Shown: positions 20,255-32,762, counted from the first letter of the stretch. The stretch is DNA of 64,000 nt from Arachis hypogaea (GCF_003086295.3 NC_092054.1:59807546-59871545), one strand, 5' to 3'. Notes: a model not told the origin generated them from the sequence alone. Numbers and translations are program-made.

Positions 20255-21893
20255 TGGTGCGCAGAAATTGTGATTACACTTTGATTATGTAAAATTCATC
20301 GCTCTTTCTTTCCCTGGTAATGGCGCCAAAAACATGATGCCAATACCATGGTTCACAACTTCGCACAACTAACCAGCAAGTGCACTGGGTCGTCCAAGTA
20401 ATACCTTACGTGAGTAAGGGTCGAATCCCACGGAGATTGTTGGTATGAAGTAAGCTATGGTCACCTTGTAAATCTCAGTCAGGCGGATATAAAATAGTAA
20501 TGGGGTTTTCGAAATCAATTAATGAAAGAGGGATAGAGATACTTATGTAGATCCTTGGTGAGAATTTCAGATAAGCGAATGGAGATGCTTTTGTTCCTCT
20601 GAACCTCTGCTTTCCTGCTATCTTCATCCAATCAGTCTTACTCCTTTCCATGGCTGGCTTTATGCAAGGGCATCACCGTTGTCAGTGGCTACATCCCCTC
20701 CTCTCAGTGAAAAATATGCTCACATGCTCTGTCACGGCACGGCTAATCATCTGTCGGTTCTCGATCATGCTGGAATAGGATTCACCCTCCTTTTGCGTCT
20801 GTCACTAATGCCCAACACTCGCGAGTTTGAAGCTTGTCACAATCATTCAATCATTGAATCCTACTCGGAATACCACAGACAAGGTTTAGACTTTCCGGAT
20901 TCTCTTGAATGCCGCCATCATTCTAGCTTACGCCATGAAGATTCTGATTAAGAGATCTAAGAGATAAGCATTCAGTCTAATGTAGAACGGAAGTGGTTGT
21001 CAGGCACGCGTTCATAGGGAATGATGATGATTGTCACGTTCATCACATTCAGGTTGAAGTGCGAATGAATATCTTAGAAGCAAAATAAGATGAATTGAAT
21101 GGAAAACAGTAGTACTTTGCATTAATCTTTGAGGAACAGCAGAGCTCCACACCTTAATCTATGGAGTATAGAAACTCTACCGTTGAAAATACATAAGTGA
21201 AAGGTCCAGGCATGGCCGAGATGGCCAGCCCCTCTGATCTAAGAACCAGGCGTCCCAAGATGTCTAATACAATAGTAAAAGGTCCTATTTATAATAAACT
21301 AGTCACTAGGGTTTACAGAAATAAGTAATTGATGCATAAATCCACTTCCGGGGCCCACTTGGTGTGTACTTGGGCTGAGCTTTAACTTTCCATGTGCAGA
21401 GGCCATTTGTGGAGTTGAACGCCAGGTTTGGATCCATTTCTGGCGTTCAATTCTGGTTTTTGATCCATTTCTGGCGCTGAACTCCAGAATTGGGTAGAGA
21501 GCTGGCGTTGAACGCCAGTTTGCATCGTCTAAACTTGGGCAAAGTATGGACTATTATATATTTCTGGAAAGCCCTGGATGTCTACTTTCCAACACAATTG
21601 GAAGCGTGCCATTTTGAGTTCTGTAGCTCCAGAAAATCCACTTTGAGTGCAGGGAGGTCAGAATCCAACAGCATCAGCAGTCCTTCTTCAACCTCTGAAT
21701 CTGATTTTTGCTCAGGTCCCTCAATTTCAGCCAGAAAATACCTGAAATCACAGAAAATCACACAAACTCATAGTAAAGTCCAGAAATGTGAATTTAACAT
21801 AAAATCTATTAAAAACATCCCTAAAAGTAACTAGATTCTACTAAAAACATACTAAAAATAATGCCAAAAAGCGTATAAATTATCCGCTCATCA
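20255..21893 (-). repeat. B LTR, right copy (5' LTR of B)
   Basis: 1639 bp, the same length as the left copy. It is followed by the target duplication CACGG at 21894-21898. Palindromic modules lie at about 21415-21525. Confidence 0.95.
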
Positions 21894-21898
21894 CACGG

Positions 21899-22995
21899 CC
21901 GCGCGGATTGGAAAGCGCAAGCGACGCGGTAGCGTGGACGACGCGAACGCGTGGAGAGGAAAAATCGCAAGCGACGCGTCCGCATGGATGATGCGATCGC
22001 GTGACATGTGCGATCTGCATAATCTGCAGAATTCTACGGGGGCAATTTTAGACCTTATTTCGGCCCAGTTTTCGGCCCGGAATAGCAGACTAGAGTCAAA
22101 GAATATGCAGAAACAATAGACACATTCATTCAGTAGTTTTAGATCTAGTTTTTTCACTCTCTTAGGTTTTTCTCTCTAGTTTTTAGGATTTTAATTTTCA
22201 ATTGATCTTAGCATTGGAACATTGAGAAGAGTTATTTCCTCATCAAGACTTCATCATTCTAGTTTGTTCTCTTAACTTGGTTTTATTCTTCCATATTCTT
22301 TGTTATGTTCAATTTTTTCATTCAGATACTTTTATGATTAATTAATGCAAGGATTATTTATCTTTAATTCAATTTCAATTCCAATAATCATGTCTTCTCT
22401 TAATTCCCTTTTATGTGCCATGGATTCTTTATTTACAATGCGTGAGTAGTTTCATTACTTGATAGGGAGTTGATTAAAAGGAATTCTTGAGTTGGAAGGA
22501 TTGAAAGAGAAATTTATAGTTGGGTTAAATGTTGAATTGCTATCCTGTCACCAACGCCAATCCCTTTGAACTAAGTGGGTTGTAACTCGTGAATAGATCT
22601 GGCAATCCAACTTGTTTGACTTTTCCTTACCTAGTAAAGGATAACCAAACAGAGTAACCGTTAATTATAAATCAATCTTAAAAGGCACTCCATCAATGAT
22701 AGAGATTCTAACTAATCAATTCCCAGTCAAGGCTTTTATTTATATTATTTAAAATTCCTCAATTTAAATTCCAATTTACTTAGCTCAACTTCTTGGAACA
22801 TCTGATTAATAAAACAGCACACTTTTCTGCAACTCGTTGGAGACGACCTGGGACTTAAAACTCCCAGTAATTTTAATTTAAACTCTCTGTGACATATTTC
22901 TAAATTGATAGGCAGATTTTCGGTGAGTTAAGAACTATACTCGCAACGTAACCATTTAAATAAATTTTTAATTCACCAACTTCTGCTTCCCATCA
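21899..22995 (+). repeat. A1 3' LTR, right part
   Basis: Continues the LTR after the B insertion and ends CCCATCA at 22995. Together with 11327-11702 it gives a 1473-bp LTR, against about 1468 for the 5' copy. Confidence 0.93.
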
Positions 22996-23859
22996 TGCAC
23001 ATTCCTCATCAACATCAAATTCACTCTTCTTGGAGAGGTTTTCTTCAACTCTAGGTTCCCAAGGAGGTTCCGCATCTCGTAAGTCTTCAACCACTTCTTC
23101 CTCTTCTTCAATGATCATAGGCTCCTCCAATTGTTCTAACACAAAGTGGCGTCCCTCATCACCCACCGGAGTTTCCAATCTCTCCATCACGTTATGCTTT
23201 TCAATTAATTCTCCACATGTGACCATGGGAGTGCTTTGAGTGCTCAAGCATTGGGAGGCTAAAATGCTTACTACCTTGGTCAAGGTAGTCACAAATTCTA
23301 GTGTCTCCCTTTGTATTTCTCCTTGCCCTTGAAGTATAAGGCTAAGGATTTCATCCATTGAGGGTTAGGGTGGATAAGAGGATTCATTGTCTTGGAGAAA
23401 GGGTTCATGGTAGGAAGGTGGTTCTTCTTGGTAAGGGTATGGTGGTGTACATTGAGGTGGTTCTTGTGAGTATTGATATTGGAATGGTGGTTCTATGTAT
23501 GGCTCATATGTTTCAAAAGGAGGTTGGTATGGTGGATATGGATTAAGGTCATATGAAAGTGCTTGGTGAAAAGAGGCTTGTGAGTATGGTTGAGGTTCAT
23601 ATTGAGGATATGACTCATAGGCATATGGTGGTGGTTCTTGAAAGTCACAAGGAGATTCACCATATCTATTGGGTTGGTATGCATCATAGAATGACTCTTC
23701 TTCATAATGCATTGGTGGAGGTTGTTACCAAGAGGATTGATCATATGCATATGGCTCCTCCCACCTTTGATTATCCCATCCTTGATATACATCCTCATTG
23801 TAGCTCCCATTTCCTACAACATTGTTACAACCAAACTCATAGCCAAAGTGAGAATTCAT
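22996..23859 (-). pseudogene. Element C ORF, Tyr/Pro-rich, truncated by A1
   Basis: It starts MNSHFGYEFGCNN at 23859, 140 bases after a degenerate primer site, so it occupies the position of the first ORF. The middle is rich in Tyr, Pro and Gln. A helical segment (MDEILSLILQGQGEIQRE) and an acidic stretch follow. Two in-frame TAA stops interrupt it, near 23713-23715 and 23359-23361. The frame runs into the A1 LTR at 22995, so the rest of C should lie left of the window. I do not recognise a catalytic domain. Confidence 0.6.
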
Positions 23860-23999
23860 GATAACAAGAGAAAAGGAAAATAAAATCAAATAAGAAACAA
23901 ACAAAACCAAATCCTAAAACTAGCAAGAGCTATCAAAAGTAAACATATTCACACTATTCACATATATACAATAACCAATAACACAACACCATTGCAATT

Positions 24000-24017
24000 T
24001 CCCCGGAAACGGTGCCA
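24000..24017 (-). promoter_or_regulatory. Degenerate primer-binding site of element C
   Basis: The - strand TGGCACCGTTTCCGGGGA differs from the tRNA-Asp complement at two positions. It sits three bases from an LTR end. Confidence 0.75.
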
Positions 24018-24020
24018 TTT

Positions 24021-25565
24021 TGATGATTAGGATTATTGTGTGGTTTAGAATTCACAAATGAAGTCTCGTTGCAATATAGTTTCTAAACCAACAAATAATC
24101 CTTTCATACAAAAGATTGTTTGTCACTAAAACAAACCCCTAAATTTATAAACCGAAGTATTGGAACCTCGGGTCGTTCTCCCTAGGAATTGCAACAAAGT
24201 GTTATTGTTATTGGTTATGAGGGATTTTTGGGGTTTTGATAAGAGACATGAAATATAAATGGCAAAGAAAGTAAACTAATGGCTAAAAAGGTCTTGGCAA
24301 GGTTTGGTGGTCAAGGATCTCTATCCTAATCACTAACCACAACATGAGAATTGGCAAGGATCAACCCCATTAAGTCATCCTCTAACTAATAAAGGAAAGT
24401 CAAATGAGCTATGTCAATCTAAGTCCATAAGTCCTAGTTCTCTACCAATTCAATTAGTGAGATCTAGATTTAATGGCTCCCAATCGTCAATCACTTGGAC
24501 ATTAGTAACTCAAGAGTTCCTAAGTTACCTTCCCAAGCCAAGAGCACTAAAATCTACTCTAAAATCCAACTAAGCATTTTATCAAACACTTAGAAGGCAT
24601 AAAAGGAAAGCATAGTAAAATTGCAAGGAATGTAAATCTACACTAAAATTCAACCAAGCATTTCATCAAACACTTGGAAGGCATAAAAGGAAAACATAGT
24701 AAAATAGCAAGAAAAGTAAATCTACACTACTCAATTGCAAGGAATTAAACAACAACAAATCAAATCAACAATAAAAGAACATGAATCATAAATTGCATTG
24801 AAAGAGAGATAAAAGAACAAAAGTGCATCAACATAAAAGTAGAGAATCACATGGATTAAATGCTAAACTAGAGAGAGGAAAGGTAGAAGAAGAAGAATTG
24901 CAAAGAGAAAAGTAAATCAAAGCATGAAATTAAACTAGATCTAAGAGTTCCTAATCTAGATCTAACCTACTCCTAATTCTAGAGAGAAGTGAGAGCTTCT
25001 CTCTCTAGAAACTAACTAAAGCATGATAAAACTAAAATAAAACTAAACTAATGACTAGATGTCTCATCCCTCTTCAATTATTGGGTCAAATAGCATCATA
25101 AATAAGTTGGGTTGGGCCCAAAATGCCTTAGAATTCGCTGGCCACAAATTTACATTTAATGAATCACGTGCAAATCGGCGTGTACGCGTATAGTCCGCGT
25201 GCGAACCCCTTAAACGCGATGAAACTTTGACAAATATTATATCATTTTAAAGCCCCAGATGTTAGCTTTTCAATGCAACTAAAACCACATTATTTGGACT
25301 TCTATAGCTCAAGTTATGGTCGATTAAGTGCGAAGAGGTCGGCTTGACAGCTTTTGCGATTCTTTCATTTCTTCATGAGTTCTCCATTTTTACATGCTTT
25401 TCCTTCATTTCCTTGATCCAATTCTTGCCTCCTAAATCTAAAATCACTTAACAAACATATCAAGGCATCTAATGGAATCAAGGTGAATTAAATTTAGCTA
25501 TTTTAAGATCTCAAAAGCATGTTTTCACTCTTAAGCACAATTAAAGGAGAATTTATGAGTTTCAA
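24021..25565 (-). repeat. Element C LTR (about 1.5 kb)
   Basis: The right edge is approximate. On the + strand it starts TGATGATTAGG next to the primer site. It contains a GGGTCGTTCTCCCTAGG box near 24170, CTAGAGAGAAG (24979) with a matching inverted CTTCTCTCTCTAG, and GTGTACGCGTA near 25180. It is homologous to the copy at 25566-26947 and, more distantly, to the solo LTR at 48415-49935. Confidence 0.7.
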
Positions 25566-26947
25566 GGGGGTTGGTTAATAAAAGGGCAAGAAAATAAATG
25601 ACAAGAAAGTTAAATGACAAGAAAACCAAATCAAACAACTAAAGAAAGCAAGTACTAAAGAGAGACATTCATGGCAAGGATTGAGAAAATATACTTTCTA
25701 TCCTAGTCATTAATTATCATACAATAGTTAACAAGAGCTAATCCTATTAAGTCATCTTCAACATTGGAAGAAGGTACAATGTTATCTTCAACATAGGAAG
25801 AAAGTCAAATAGGACTAGTTAATTTCAATCCAAAAGTCCTAATCAACTCATGAATTGAATTAGCAAGAGATTAGAGTCAATGGAAACAATATTAACTAAC
25901 AACTCTAGATTACCAATCTAAATTGGGTATTAATGACTCAAGATTTCCTAATCTCTCTTTCCAAGTCAAGAATGCATAAAAAGCTACTCTAAACCTAAGC
26001 CAAGCATTTTATCAAACACTTGGAAGGCATAAAAGGAAAGCATCATAAAAGTGTAAGAATAATAAATCTACAACTACCCAATGGAAGAAATTAACAATAC
26101 AACTCAATTAACCAACAATAAACAAAGAAACATCAAAATTGCATTAAATGGAAATCAAAAGCAACAAGGGTTCATAAACATAAAAGTGACCAAATTGAGA
26201 AATTAACAAGATAAACTAAGAGAATAATGATGTAGGAACAAGAAATTGTAAAGAAAACTAGATGAAAACAAGAACTAAAACCTAAATCTAAGAGAGTTTA
26301 ACCTAAATTTACCCTAATTCTAGAGAGAAGAGGGAGCTTCTCTCTCTAGAAACTACCTAAAGCATGGTCCTAATCTAATCTTAATGCTCCCCCCTTTATT
26401 TCCTCTTCAATTCTGCATCAAATAGCCTCAGAAATGACTTGGATTTGGGCCTGGATTGCTCTAAAATCGCCCCCAGGATTTTGCCTTTAATGAGGTCACG
26501 TGCTGCTTGTCACGCGTATGCGAGGGTCATGCATACGCGTCGCCTGGCAGATTTCCTCTCCATGTATACGCATGGGCCACGTATACGCATCGCCTGGTAA
26601 TGTCCTCCCCACGCGTACGCATGGGCCACGTATACGTGTCACCTTGAATTTTGCAAATCCTCATTTCTTCATGAATTCTCCACTTTGCATGCTTTTCTCT
26701 TCACTTCTTCCATCCAATACTTGCCTTATGAACCTGAAATCACTCAACAAACATTTCAAGGCATCGAATGAAATTAAAGTGAATTAAATTTAGCTATTTT
26801 AAGGGCTAAAAATCATGTTTTTCATTCTTAATCACAAATTAGGGAGAATTACAAAAATCATGCTATTTCATTGAATAAATGTGAGAAAAGTTGATAAAAA
26901 ATCCCCTAAATTCAACACCAAATAAACCACAAAATTGGGGTTTATCA
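25566..26947 (-). repeat. Second, truncated C-family LTR (belongs to D)
   Basis: It repeats the C LTR in the same order: a CTATCCTAGTCATTAATTATC region, CTAGAGAGAAGAGGG, then CACGCGTATGCGAGG-type modules. It lacks roughly the first 200 bp of the left side. It ends TTTATCA at 26947, directly followed by a polypurine-tract complement, so it is the 3' LTR of the element to its right. It carries CACGCGTACGC palindromic modules at about 26508-26640. Confidence 0.7.
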
Positions 26948-29515
26948 AACCTCCCCACACTTAAACTAAGCATGTCCTCATGCTAAACCAAGAAAGAAAC
27001 AAAGGGTATCAACATTTATTCAATGCAAACTATCTAAATGTAACCTATCTACATGTGATCTATCTAAATGCATGCAACTAATTGGTCAAAATAAATCAAT
27101 TTCCAAGAAAGCATATATGAACATGAGGGCTAAAGGTATTAACAACCAAGTCAAATCCACAATTGAATTGAGTTATTAAAAAGAATTACAAACTTGTAAG
27201 AGAAGAGATGATCATAGGTGAAAACATGTAATTGAGCAATCGAACCCTCACCGGATGTGTATCCGCTCTAGTCGCTCAAGTGTATAGGGTTGATTCACTC
27301 AATTATCCTTTAATCATGCTTTCTAAGATTTGTTTTTTATCTAACAATCAACAATTATTCAACGCATGCATACAAATATCATGAGGACTTATCCATAGGT
27401 TGTAATAGGGCTAGGGTCAAGGTAGGATTGTATTTGGTTAAGTGAGCTTGAAATTTGAATCTTTGATTGACTTAAGCTCCTACCTAACCTACAACCTATA
27501 CAATTCAAAGCAAACCTAACTACACATTCTTTACTTTTTGACACACTCATGCATTCTCTTCAATTCACATTCCATATGCATTGTTATTATTATTCTACTT
27601 TGGGGCATTTTGTCCCCTTTTATTGGTTCTTTTTTCTTTTTCTTTTCTTTTTTTTATTTTTTTATTTTTTCTAGATTTTTTTCTTTTGTTTTTTCTCTTT
27701 CTCTTTTTTATGAACTATATACAAAGGTACCAATGCATATGGTTTAAACATTTAATGTATGAGTATGTACCTAATTCCCAAAATTTTTAATAAAACTACC
27801 AAAAACACATTTTTATCTCTACCCTATGTTCATAAACTTCCCACAATTAAATGATAAACACTCTCACTAGCCTAAGCTAATCAAAGATCTAAACAAGAGA
27901 CATTTATTGTTTTTCACTGTAAGGCTTGTAATGTGCTAGAATTAAGAACAAAAGGGGTTTAACATAGGCTCAAAATTGGCTAACAATGGTAGATAAAAGA
28001 TAAGGCCATTTGGATAAGTGAGCTCAATGAAATGAAGGCCTCAATCATATAAGTGCATTCATACACAAAATAATGGACATAAAAAATCAAACAAATCAAA
28101 GATTGCAATCATAGAAAGAGAATAATACACACAATAAGGAAAATAGTGGTTATATGATGTAACCACACAATTAGGCTCAAAACTCACATGCTTATGTGTT
28201 CTTAGCTCAAAAACATGTTCCACAATATATAATTCAAGCAAGTTCAATGAAAAAAAAATTTACTCAACTCAATTGGGGTGGATTAACCGGCTACTGCGTG
28301 TTCTTTCTCCCGCTTTCGTCTTTGCTTATGATGACTCACCCATGAAAAATAGAAAATAGCACAGTAAGATGAGAAAATGCAAAAGCAAGGAAGCGTAAAT
28401 TGTTAGAATGAGGTAAATCACTAGAATGAAGTGAGTGAATTAGTGTGACATTAAGGAGAATAATATGTGAGTTCTAAGTTTGCGCGCGGTTTAGAACACA
28501 CACATTAGCCTAGAGATCTATGTCATAATTACACAAAAAGAAAGTATGCACTTCACCCATTCTAGTGTGCTTGAGATACTTCAAAGAAAACTTGTAGGTT
28601 AAGACAACCAAACAAGCAATAAAGAAGCATAAAAGCATTCAAGCAAATAATCAAGCAATTGTGAAATGGATAATGAATGAACATTGATTAATGTGCAAGG
28701 AAAATTAATGGTCAAAACAAAATATGAAACTTACACATCAATCAATGACACACTTCAAATTTTATTTGCATCACCTAATTGACATGGAAGACATGGGTGC
28801 TGTGAAACTTAGAAAAAAGAAGATAGAAATTAAAATTAATCACATAGCAACCATGGTCTACAAAACTTTACCAAGCTCAAAAATATGTCACTAGGTAAGC
28901 TTTCGATCCAATTCCACAATTCCAAAATCTCAATGCATAAAATAGGTGACGTAAATAAAGATCAATTAACAACAAGAATCACCTAATAAAATATGCATCG
29001 AAGAAAAGTAATTGCCTCATCATGGTGAATGAAATCAAATTACATGCTGGCCAAAACATGCAATTCAAAAGATTTAAAATGCTTTGAAGGCAATGTCACA
29101 TGTACTTGGTGTTCAAAAATATTAAGCATGAAGAACTCAAAACTAAGCAACAAAAGGTAACCTCAATAAAAGAAACCCAACAATGAATATCAAAAACAAT
29201 TGTGCTAAAATGGCATCAAGTTAATAATAAGCAGCAATAAACAACAAACAAAATTAATAATCCAACACTTATCATGAAAAACAGAAAATTAAACAAAAAG
29301 TAAACTAACTAAATAACTAACTGACTAATTAACCAAAGAAAATAATGGTTAATGGTGGTGGTAGATGATGCTTTAAGGATGAAAAGAAAAGAAGAGACGA
29401 GAGAAGAAGAAAAGAGATGGAAAGAAGAGGAAAAAAGAAGGGGGTGGAACAGGGCAGAGGGTCATGTGTACGCGTCAGGCCACGCGTACGCGTGCATGGC
29501 AGATCCCTCATGCTG
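26948..29515 (-). mobile_element. Element D, 3' interior fragment
   Basis: Read on the - strand it begins (rightmost) with modules like CACGCGTACGCGTGG near 29470-29495, then a pyrimidine tract (29350-29450), then non-coding sequence homologous to the 3' interiors of A1 and A2, then AAGTGTGGGGAGGTT (26962-26948) before the LTR. No intact ORF2 is present. A short basic frame around 28270-28340 (QRRKREKEH) is all I see there. It is broken off at about 29515. Confidence 0.6.
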
Positions 29516-29559
29516 ATGGTGGTGAAACTGAGGGTTGTTTTCCTGATCTGATGATTTGA

Positions 29560-30008
29560 TTGTTGATTTGGTTGAGTTTCTTGAGTTGGGGGCTGTGATT
29601 GGTTTCTGATTGAGGTATTAGTAAAGTATGAAAAATCAAGCTAGTTCAGCATAGACTTAAGGAACCTATGCTTGGAACAGGTTGGTCATTCATACAATCT
29701 AGGAAACTGATTAAGATTTTCTTATAAGAAAAGAAATATTTTGGATTTGTGAAAAATTAAATATTGTTTCTTTGAAAAGGTTTTTGGATGATTAGTTGTT
29801 GGTTTTTAAAAGATTCATAGGACAAACTATAATCACCGCCTTAAAATCAATTTTTCTCTTTATGCGTATCTTCTTATGACAATTCTTAAACCCTCTACTG
29901 AGAACCTTTTTGAGGACGATGTTCTCACTCCCCTACAGAATTTCTTTTTCAGTGATACGTTCAGGAAGTTTTGGTGCGAAGCCGCAACCGATCTACAAAC
30001 TTTATATC

Positions 30009-30048
<40 letters not shown>

Positions 30049-30350
30049 ACTTTCTGTTTGTTGATTTAATTGAGATTTTATCCCTCGTCAATTGTCATTT
30101 TGAGATTTTAGAGGGACATGATTTGTATTTAAGAAGTTTTGATTAAGTTTATGTATTTATTATTATGTGAATATAATTATGTGATTAAGTGGATTAACAT
30201 AAAGACTTTTTGATTTCGTAACTAAGAATTCGGTTTATATTCGCGAAGACTCAATATTAAATAAATATAGTATTAAACTAAAGGATTAGAGGTAAGTAAC
30301 GCCTGAACTTTTAGTACGATTTATGAGGTGTTAAAAGTAAGAGTGTTATA
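29560..30350 (-). repeat. Partial LTR of the long-LTR family, inverted
   Basis: Edges are approximate. 30060-30350 is the inverted, diverged counterpart of 34270-34600: shared words include ATTCGCGAAGACTCAATATTAAATA against a similar reversed stretch, and CTTTTAGTAC. It probably belongs to a Ty3/Gypsy chromovirus of Tekay/Del kind, judged by LTR length and TGT...ACA ends of its relative; that is tentative. Confidence 0.5.
30013..30045. repeat. (TG)n microsatellite
   Basis: About 16 uninterrupted TG units within the inverted LTR fragment. Confidence 0.95.
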
Positions 30351-30352
30351 AA

Positions 30353-30512
30353 TCCTAGCCTCTACTTCTTCCTTAATCTTTGCCAATTCTCTTCCAATTT
30401 CTCCTGTAACAATGAATTCAACTAACTCAAAGTATTGCTTATTTAACCATGAAGTCATTGCATATCTAACAAGAATTCTTATTTTATTGAACAAAATTCT
30501 AAAGAAAAATAA
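30353..30512 (-). other. Unidentified coding-like segment
   Basis: On the - strand about 50 codons are open and exon-like (RYAMTSWLNKQYFELVEF and ELAKIKEEVEAR). They are preceded by a TTTTTCTTTAG acceptor-like sequence at about 30520-30510. There is no start codon or family I recognise. It could be a captured exon or chance. Confidence 0.25.
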
Positions 30513-30799
30513 CTAAAGATGCGAATGCATCATCCCTGTTGGAGGCTAAATTTGCTGGCAGAAAGGTTTAATCAATAATGTGCTCTCAGTTGGAACTCTA
30601 CTTCACAAGAATGCACCAATAAAAGAGATATTATTATCCAATTCTTTCTCATTTTACTGTTCAAGTTGCATTTTCTTCGGCAAACCCTAAATTTATAGCT
30701 ATAACTCAGAGCTTTACCATGTTAAATATAGAATTATTGTAAAACTCTTTTCCTATACTATCAAATATCAATCAATCTATCATTACGTGAATATATTAG

Positions 30800-31741
30800 A
30801 AATAATTTTATTTTGTGGAGACTCTGGCAAACTGCCGTTTGGTTGATATGGGGGCTACTGGAAGAAGTTTTACTTGATACAAGAATGTTAGAAGGGGTTT
30901 GTAGATTGCAAAAAAACTGGATAGAGCTGTTGTTAATCATGAGTGATGATTGTTGTTTCCTGAGGTTTATAATGAGGTTTTAGCATGTCTTCATTCTGAT
31001 CACTGTCTTTTACTCGTAATATGTACACCAGTTGTGAAAGCCAAGAGGGTTTTGAGACCATTTAGATTCCAAGCTGCTTGGATGACACATCCACTTTAGT
31101 AATGTTGTTCGTGCAGTTTGAAATAAAGAGGCCCCTGATGTCGTTAGAAGTTTAATCGATGTGCAGAAGGATGCTCTTTTTTTCAATAAGAAAACCTTTG
31201 GTAATGTGTTTGTTAAAAAGGAGTTAGAGAGGCAATTGAATGATGTTCAGATTTCACTTGAGAGTATGGTGGATCCAGGATTGAGGGTAAAAGAATAGGG
31301 TATTTATGATGAGCTAAATATTGTCCTTCTCTAAGAAGAGCTTATATGGTATCATAAATCGAGAGAGTAGTGGGTTCAATATGGTGACAAGAACACTAAG
31401 TTTTTTCACTTGCAAATGATCACCAGGCGAAAGCAGAACAACATTCATGGACTATTTTTGGAAGATAGAACTTGGGCTATTGAGCTACAGGAGCTAGAAA
31501 AAGAAACAAACTCCTTCTTCTAAAAGCTCTTTTCGACAAGAGAGAATTTTGATTTAAATGTTATGAGAGAATTCCCCAATCCTTCCCTTAGTAATGAGCC
31601 TTTCAAAGGTTGGTTGAACCGGTGGCGTTGGAAGAGGTGAAAAAAGTTGTAATGACCATGAATTCTTTCAAAGCTCCAGGACCAGATGGTTTTCAGGCCT
31701 TATTTTATAAGCAGTTTTGGAACTCTCTGAGCTATGATACG
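30800..31741 (+). mobile_element. LINE (L1-type), 5'-truncated part: endonuclease end and RT start
   Basis: It opens within the endonuclease (LVDMGATGRSFTWYKN near 30850, then the SDH catalytic end, HSDHCLLLV near 30990, and RPFRFQAAW near 31060). The RT start is at 31610-31740 (KAPGPDGFQALFYKQFW). Many stops occur. It is interrupted at 31741 by a hAT element whose duplication is ATGATACG (31734-31741) and ATGATATG (33740-33747). Confidence 0.8.
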
Positions 31742-32369
31742 CAATGTTCTGAAATCCAGTTCAAACCGGCCAGTCGAACCGATCGAATTGAGAACCGTTA
31801 GCAAATCTAATTCGTACAAAAAGCAAAACCGTCAAATCCAAAAACCGGAGTTGGACCACTGAACTGGTCAGTCGAACTGAACCGTGACCTGGCCAATTTT
31901 GGAATTTTGCCAAAAAAACACAGGCGTTTTGACTTGGCCCCCAAAAGGGAACCCTAGGACTCTTTCACCCAGACACCCACACTACACAGACCCACTCTCA
32001 AGCCTCCCCTCCAGCCCTCTACTCTTACCTCTCGCTCTCACCACGAGCTTCCGTCGCTACCTCCGTCCAGCCACTGCCGCCGTCGCAAGATCCGTAGAAG
32101 TCACTCACCGTCGCAAGTTCCTTTCATCCAGCTTTCTGTCCGTGCAGTCAGCTTTCCTTTCAGTCGTCGAAATCGCAACCACTTCCAGCGCTAGTTGCCA
32201 TCGCGTAGTCTTTCCGCCGGCGCCAGCTCTGTTTGACCCTTCCACCCCAGCCACTGTCCCTGTCACCACCAGCTCTGCATTCTTCCCTGTCTTCCACTAA
32301 CCCTAGGTATAAATCTAATTTGTTGTAATAATAATTGTTGAAGTATGATTTATCATCATATTTAAACCT

Positions 32370-32610
32370 AAGCATGAATAATTGTTTTTAATTAATTTTT
32401 GCTGTTGATTACTTGAAGCATGAATAATTGTTGTTGATTAATTTTTTGTGCTAATTGCTTGAGCCTTGAAGCATTATTAAATGATTAATTGTTGAAGTTG
32501 ATTGCTTTAAGCATGATTAAATGATTAATTTTTTGGTGCTGATTGCTTGAAGCATTATTTAATGATTAATTGTTGAAGCTGATTGCTTGAAGCATGATTA
32601 ATTGTTATAG
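32370..32610. repeat. AT-rich minisatellite in the hAT element
   Basis: Repeated words TGATTAATTGTTGAAGCTG and GATTGCTTGAAGCAT, four or five irregular units of about 50 bp. Confidence 0.7.
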
Positions 32611-32762
32611 TTTATTCTTGAAACCATGATAATTAATTAGTTGTTGCGTGCTAAACTATGCTATTGAGAATATCTGTTTGATAATAACTTATTTAGTTAT
32701 TTTATATTTTCATTTCCTTAATTTGATAATTAATACTTGAGCTATGGAATTGTAACTTGTAG

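Larger units (their letters stand above)
11703..21893 (-). mobile_element. Element B: non-autonomous gag-protease LTR retrotransposon nested in A1
   Basis: Two LTRs of 1639 bp each, a tRNA-Asp primer site and an exact 5-bp target duplication (CACGG at 11698-11702 and 21894-21898). In element orientation (right to left) the order is LTR, primer site, AT-rich leader with a hAT insertion, gag, protease, palindrome array, ORF2 remnant and LTR. No reverse transcriptase, RNase H or integrase is found in the 6.9-kb interior. My manual LTR comparison found about 25 differences in 1639 bp (about 1.5%), nearly all transitions, so the insertion is young. It must have used enzymes of another element. Confidence 0.94.
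59..22995 (+). mobile_element. Element A1: Ty3/Gypsy Athila/Tat-type retrotransposon, interrupted by element B
   Basis: Order on the + strand is 5' LTR, tRNA-Asp primer site, gag, protease, reverse transcriptase, RNase H, integrase, palindrome array, pyrimidine-rich leader, ORF2, 1.4 kb non-coding, polypurine tract and 3' LTR. The 3' LTR is split at 11702 by a 10.2-kb insertion. Without that insertion A1 is about 12.7 kb, the same as its relative A2 at 34689-47418. All coding regions carry frameshifts or stops. The left target-site flank is in the N gap; the right flank starts TGCAC at 22996. It is inserted in the ORF of an older element (C). The Athila/Tat assignment rests on primer type, the DLGA protease motif and an ORF downstream of integrase. 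Confidence 0.93.

Noticed and set aside
31884..32300. 138-codon frame in the hAT leader
   Set aside because: Ser/Pro/Thr low complexity from a GC-rich block, not conserved with anything I know, and inside a transposon.
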